NCBI GenBank assembly: GCA_017409915.1
Contig: JAFQRU010000111.1
Coordinates: forward strand, 1 to 6,992
Source: Clostridia bacterium
GTDB taxonomy: Bacteria > Bacillota > Clostridia > Monoglobales > Monoglobaceae
DNA: 6,992 nt
Direction: 5' to 3'
Shown: piece after piece, positions 6,523 to 6,992 of the stretch
How positions within the stretch are numbered: position 1 is the stretch's first letter
Layout of the letters: every line of letters begins with the position of its first letter
Program-made: the position numbers and the translations under genes
Notes under the pieces: model-generated
What the model saw: only the letters and a program-made list of their open reading frames with translations
The model's database searches: none
Told to the model about the DNA's origin: nothing

Positions 6523-6575
6523 TCAGGCTGGCGCCTTACGAGGACGACAAATTTGAAGAATAAAAATTTAACAAG

Positions 6576-6611
6576 TTTAAGGCTTATGGGGTTCATTTCC
6601 CATCGGCTTAA
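6576..6611 (-). repeat. Right terminal inverted repeat of the 280-bp element
   Basis: This is the partner arm, ending CCCATCGGCTTAA on the plus strand. Its last bases, AA, merge with GGTGG to form the AAGGTGG Shine-Dalgarno sequence of the downstream decarboxylase gene. A folded stem would therefore sit directly against that ribosome-binding site. Confidence 0.9.
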
Positions 6612-6623
6612 GGTGGTGAAGTT

Positions 6624-6992
6624 ATGTCAAGGTTATATGAACAACTGAAAAAATATGGAAAATCAGGATTTTATTCTATGCATATGCCCGGCCATAAAGG
6701 TAAGCTGTGCGCTTTTGACATAACGGAAATCTCTGATTTTGATAATCTTGCAAACCCCGGCGGAATTCTCAAAGAACTGGAAGAGAGTTGGGCAAGAGTA
6801 TACGGTGCAAAGACGGCCCACATAAGCGTTAATGGAAGCACGGGGGCAATCCTCTCTGCAATCTGCGGAAGCATAAACAAAGGGGACAAAATAATTATGG
6901 CAAGAAATTGCCATAAATCAGTATATAACGCCGCAGAATTAATGGAAGCGAAGCAGAGTTATATCTTCCCCGACTATGACGAAATAGGCATC
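6624..6992 (+). CDS. Orn/Lys/Arg decarboxylase family PLP enzyme, N-terminal part (3' end outside window)
   Basis: The first 123 residues of a fold-type I PLP-dependent decarboxylase of the Orn/Lys/Arg major-domain family (the YaaO/SpeA-like branch), which decarboxylates a basic amino acid to a polyamine precursor. Visible family segments are FYSMHMPGHKGK (residues 16-27), FDITEISDFDNLANPGGIL (31-49), the HISVNGSTGAILSAI phosphate-binding loop (about 66-80), KGDKIIMARNCHKSVYNA (86-103) and YIFPDYDE. The catalytic PLP lysine lies beyond the window. The N-terminus is short, with no wing domain as in inducible enterobacterial enzymes. AAGGTGG lies 7 bp before the ATG. The 280-bp element separates it from the GNAT gene, leaving only 12 bp between element and start. 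Arginine or lysine is the likely substrate, but this is not decidable here. Confidence 0.93.
   Translation, partial: MSRLYEQLKKYGKSGFYSMHMPGHKGKLCAFDITEISDFDNLANPGGILKELEESWARVYGAKTAHISVNGSTGAILSAICGSINKGDKIIMARNCHKSVYNAAELMEAKQSYIFPDYDEIGI

Larger units (their letters stand above)
6332..6611. mobile_element. 280-bp MITE-like or structured-RNA element with 36-bp terminal inverted repeats and TTAA ends
   Basis: This element fills almost the whole gap between the GNAT and decarboxylase genes. Its ends are inverted repeats (6332-6367 and 6576-6611) matching at 32 of 36 positions, with the outermost 16 (TTAAGCCGATGGGAAA) perfect. TTAA stands at both ends. Because TTAA is its own reverse complement, it may be either a target-site duplication or part of the repeat. 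The interior contains further complementary arms, so the whole could fold into a long branched hairpin on either strand. No transposase and no credible ORF is present. The size, inverted ends, AT-rich 4-bp boundary and position in an intergenic slot suggest a non-autonomous transposable element. A chromosomally dispersed structured RNA is the alternative. It has no T-tract after its stem, so it is not a normal terminator. No family can be assigned without a database search. Confidence 0.72.

Noticed and set aside
6509..6545. GGCTGGCGCC segment resembling part of an HDV-type ribozyme
   Set aside because: Only a short string matches. I could not find the required nested pseudoknot pairing, and no other ribozyme core motif, such as hammerhead CUGAUGA with GAAA, is present.
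6332..6611. Reading the whole inverted-repeat element as an ordinary Rho-independent terminator
   Set aside because: The outer stem is 36 bp with a 208-bp interior and is followed by GGTGGTG rather than a T-tract. It does not have the form of an intrinsic terminator.
6508..6650. Open frame of about 45 codons starting at the ATG at 6508 and running from the element into the decarboxylase region
   Set aside because: It has no ribosome-binding site, its peptide is low-complexity and basic, and it passes through the inverted repeat and out of frame into a real gene.

Overview
The window reads as a typical low-to-mid GC Gram-positive chromosome, most likely a Clostridia-class Bacillota (a gut-type Clostridiales or Oscillospiraceae relative). 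The evidence is strong AGGTG/GGAGG ribosome-binding sites, sigma-A-type promoters with TGn extended -10 elements, compact operons, and several families common in that class: a DUF6472-like mini-protein, a DUF2156 protein, an EamA permease and a YaaO-like PLP decarboxylase. No phage, CRISPR, tRNA, rRNA or transposase gene is visible.

Layout. (1) Positions 1-717 hold the 3' part of the NAD-dependent DNA ligase gene ligA. (2) A good extended -10 promoter (718-746) drives a LOG-family nucleotide phosphoribohydrolase and a GtrA-family membrane protein. This unit ends at a perfect 11-bp hairpin (1821-1845). (3) On the minus strand, an EamA/DMT permease and a tiny Cys-rich DUF6472-like protein overlap by 8 bp and converge on the same hairpin, which therefore serves both strands. 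(4) Positions 2913-3078 carry two back-to-back promoters. The rightward one starts a run of co-directional genes to the window end: a membrane-anchored hypothetical protein, an M20 metallopeptidase, a DUF2156 acyltransferase-fold protein, a GNAT acetyltransferase, and the start of an Orn/Lys/Arg decarboxylase. Gaps in this run are 8-27 bp, except for one of 288 bp.

That 288-bp gap is the unusual part. It is filled almost exactly by a 280-bp element (6332-6611) with 36-bp imperfect inverted ends (32/36 identical, the outer 16 perfect), each end bounded by TTAA. Inside are several further complementary arms, so either strand could fold into a long branched hairpin. It has no credible ORF. The left TTAA contains the stop codon of the acetyltransferase gene, and the right TTAA runs into the Shine-Dalgarno sequence of the decarboxylase gene. 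Removing the element with one TTAA leaves an ordinary 12-bp operon junction. This looks like a MITE-like insertion, or a mobile structured RNA, placed precisely between two operon genes. No family could be assigned from sequence alone.

Functionally the genes are a mixture of DNA repair/replication, nucleotide salvage, envelope glycan export, transport, and peptide/amino-acid/polyamine metabolism. The rightward operon has a loose amino-acid and acyl-transfer theme, but no single pathway is proven.
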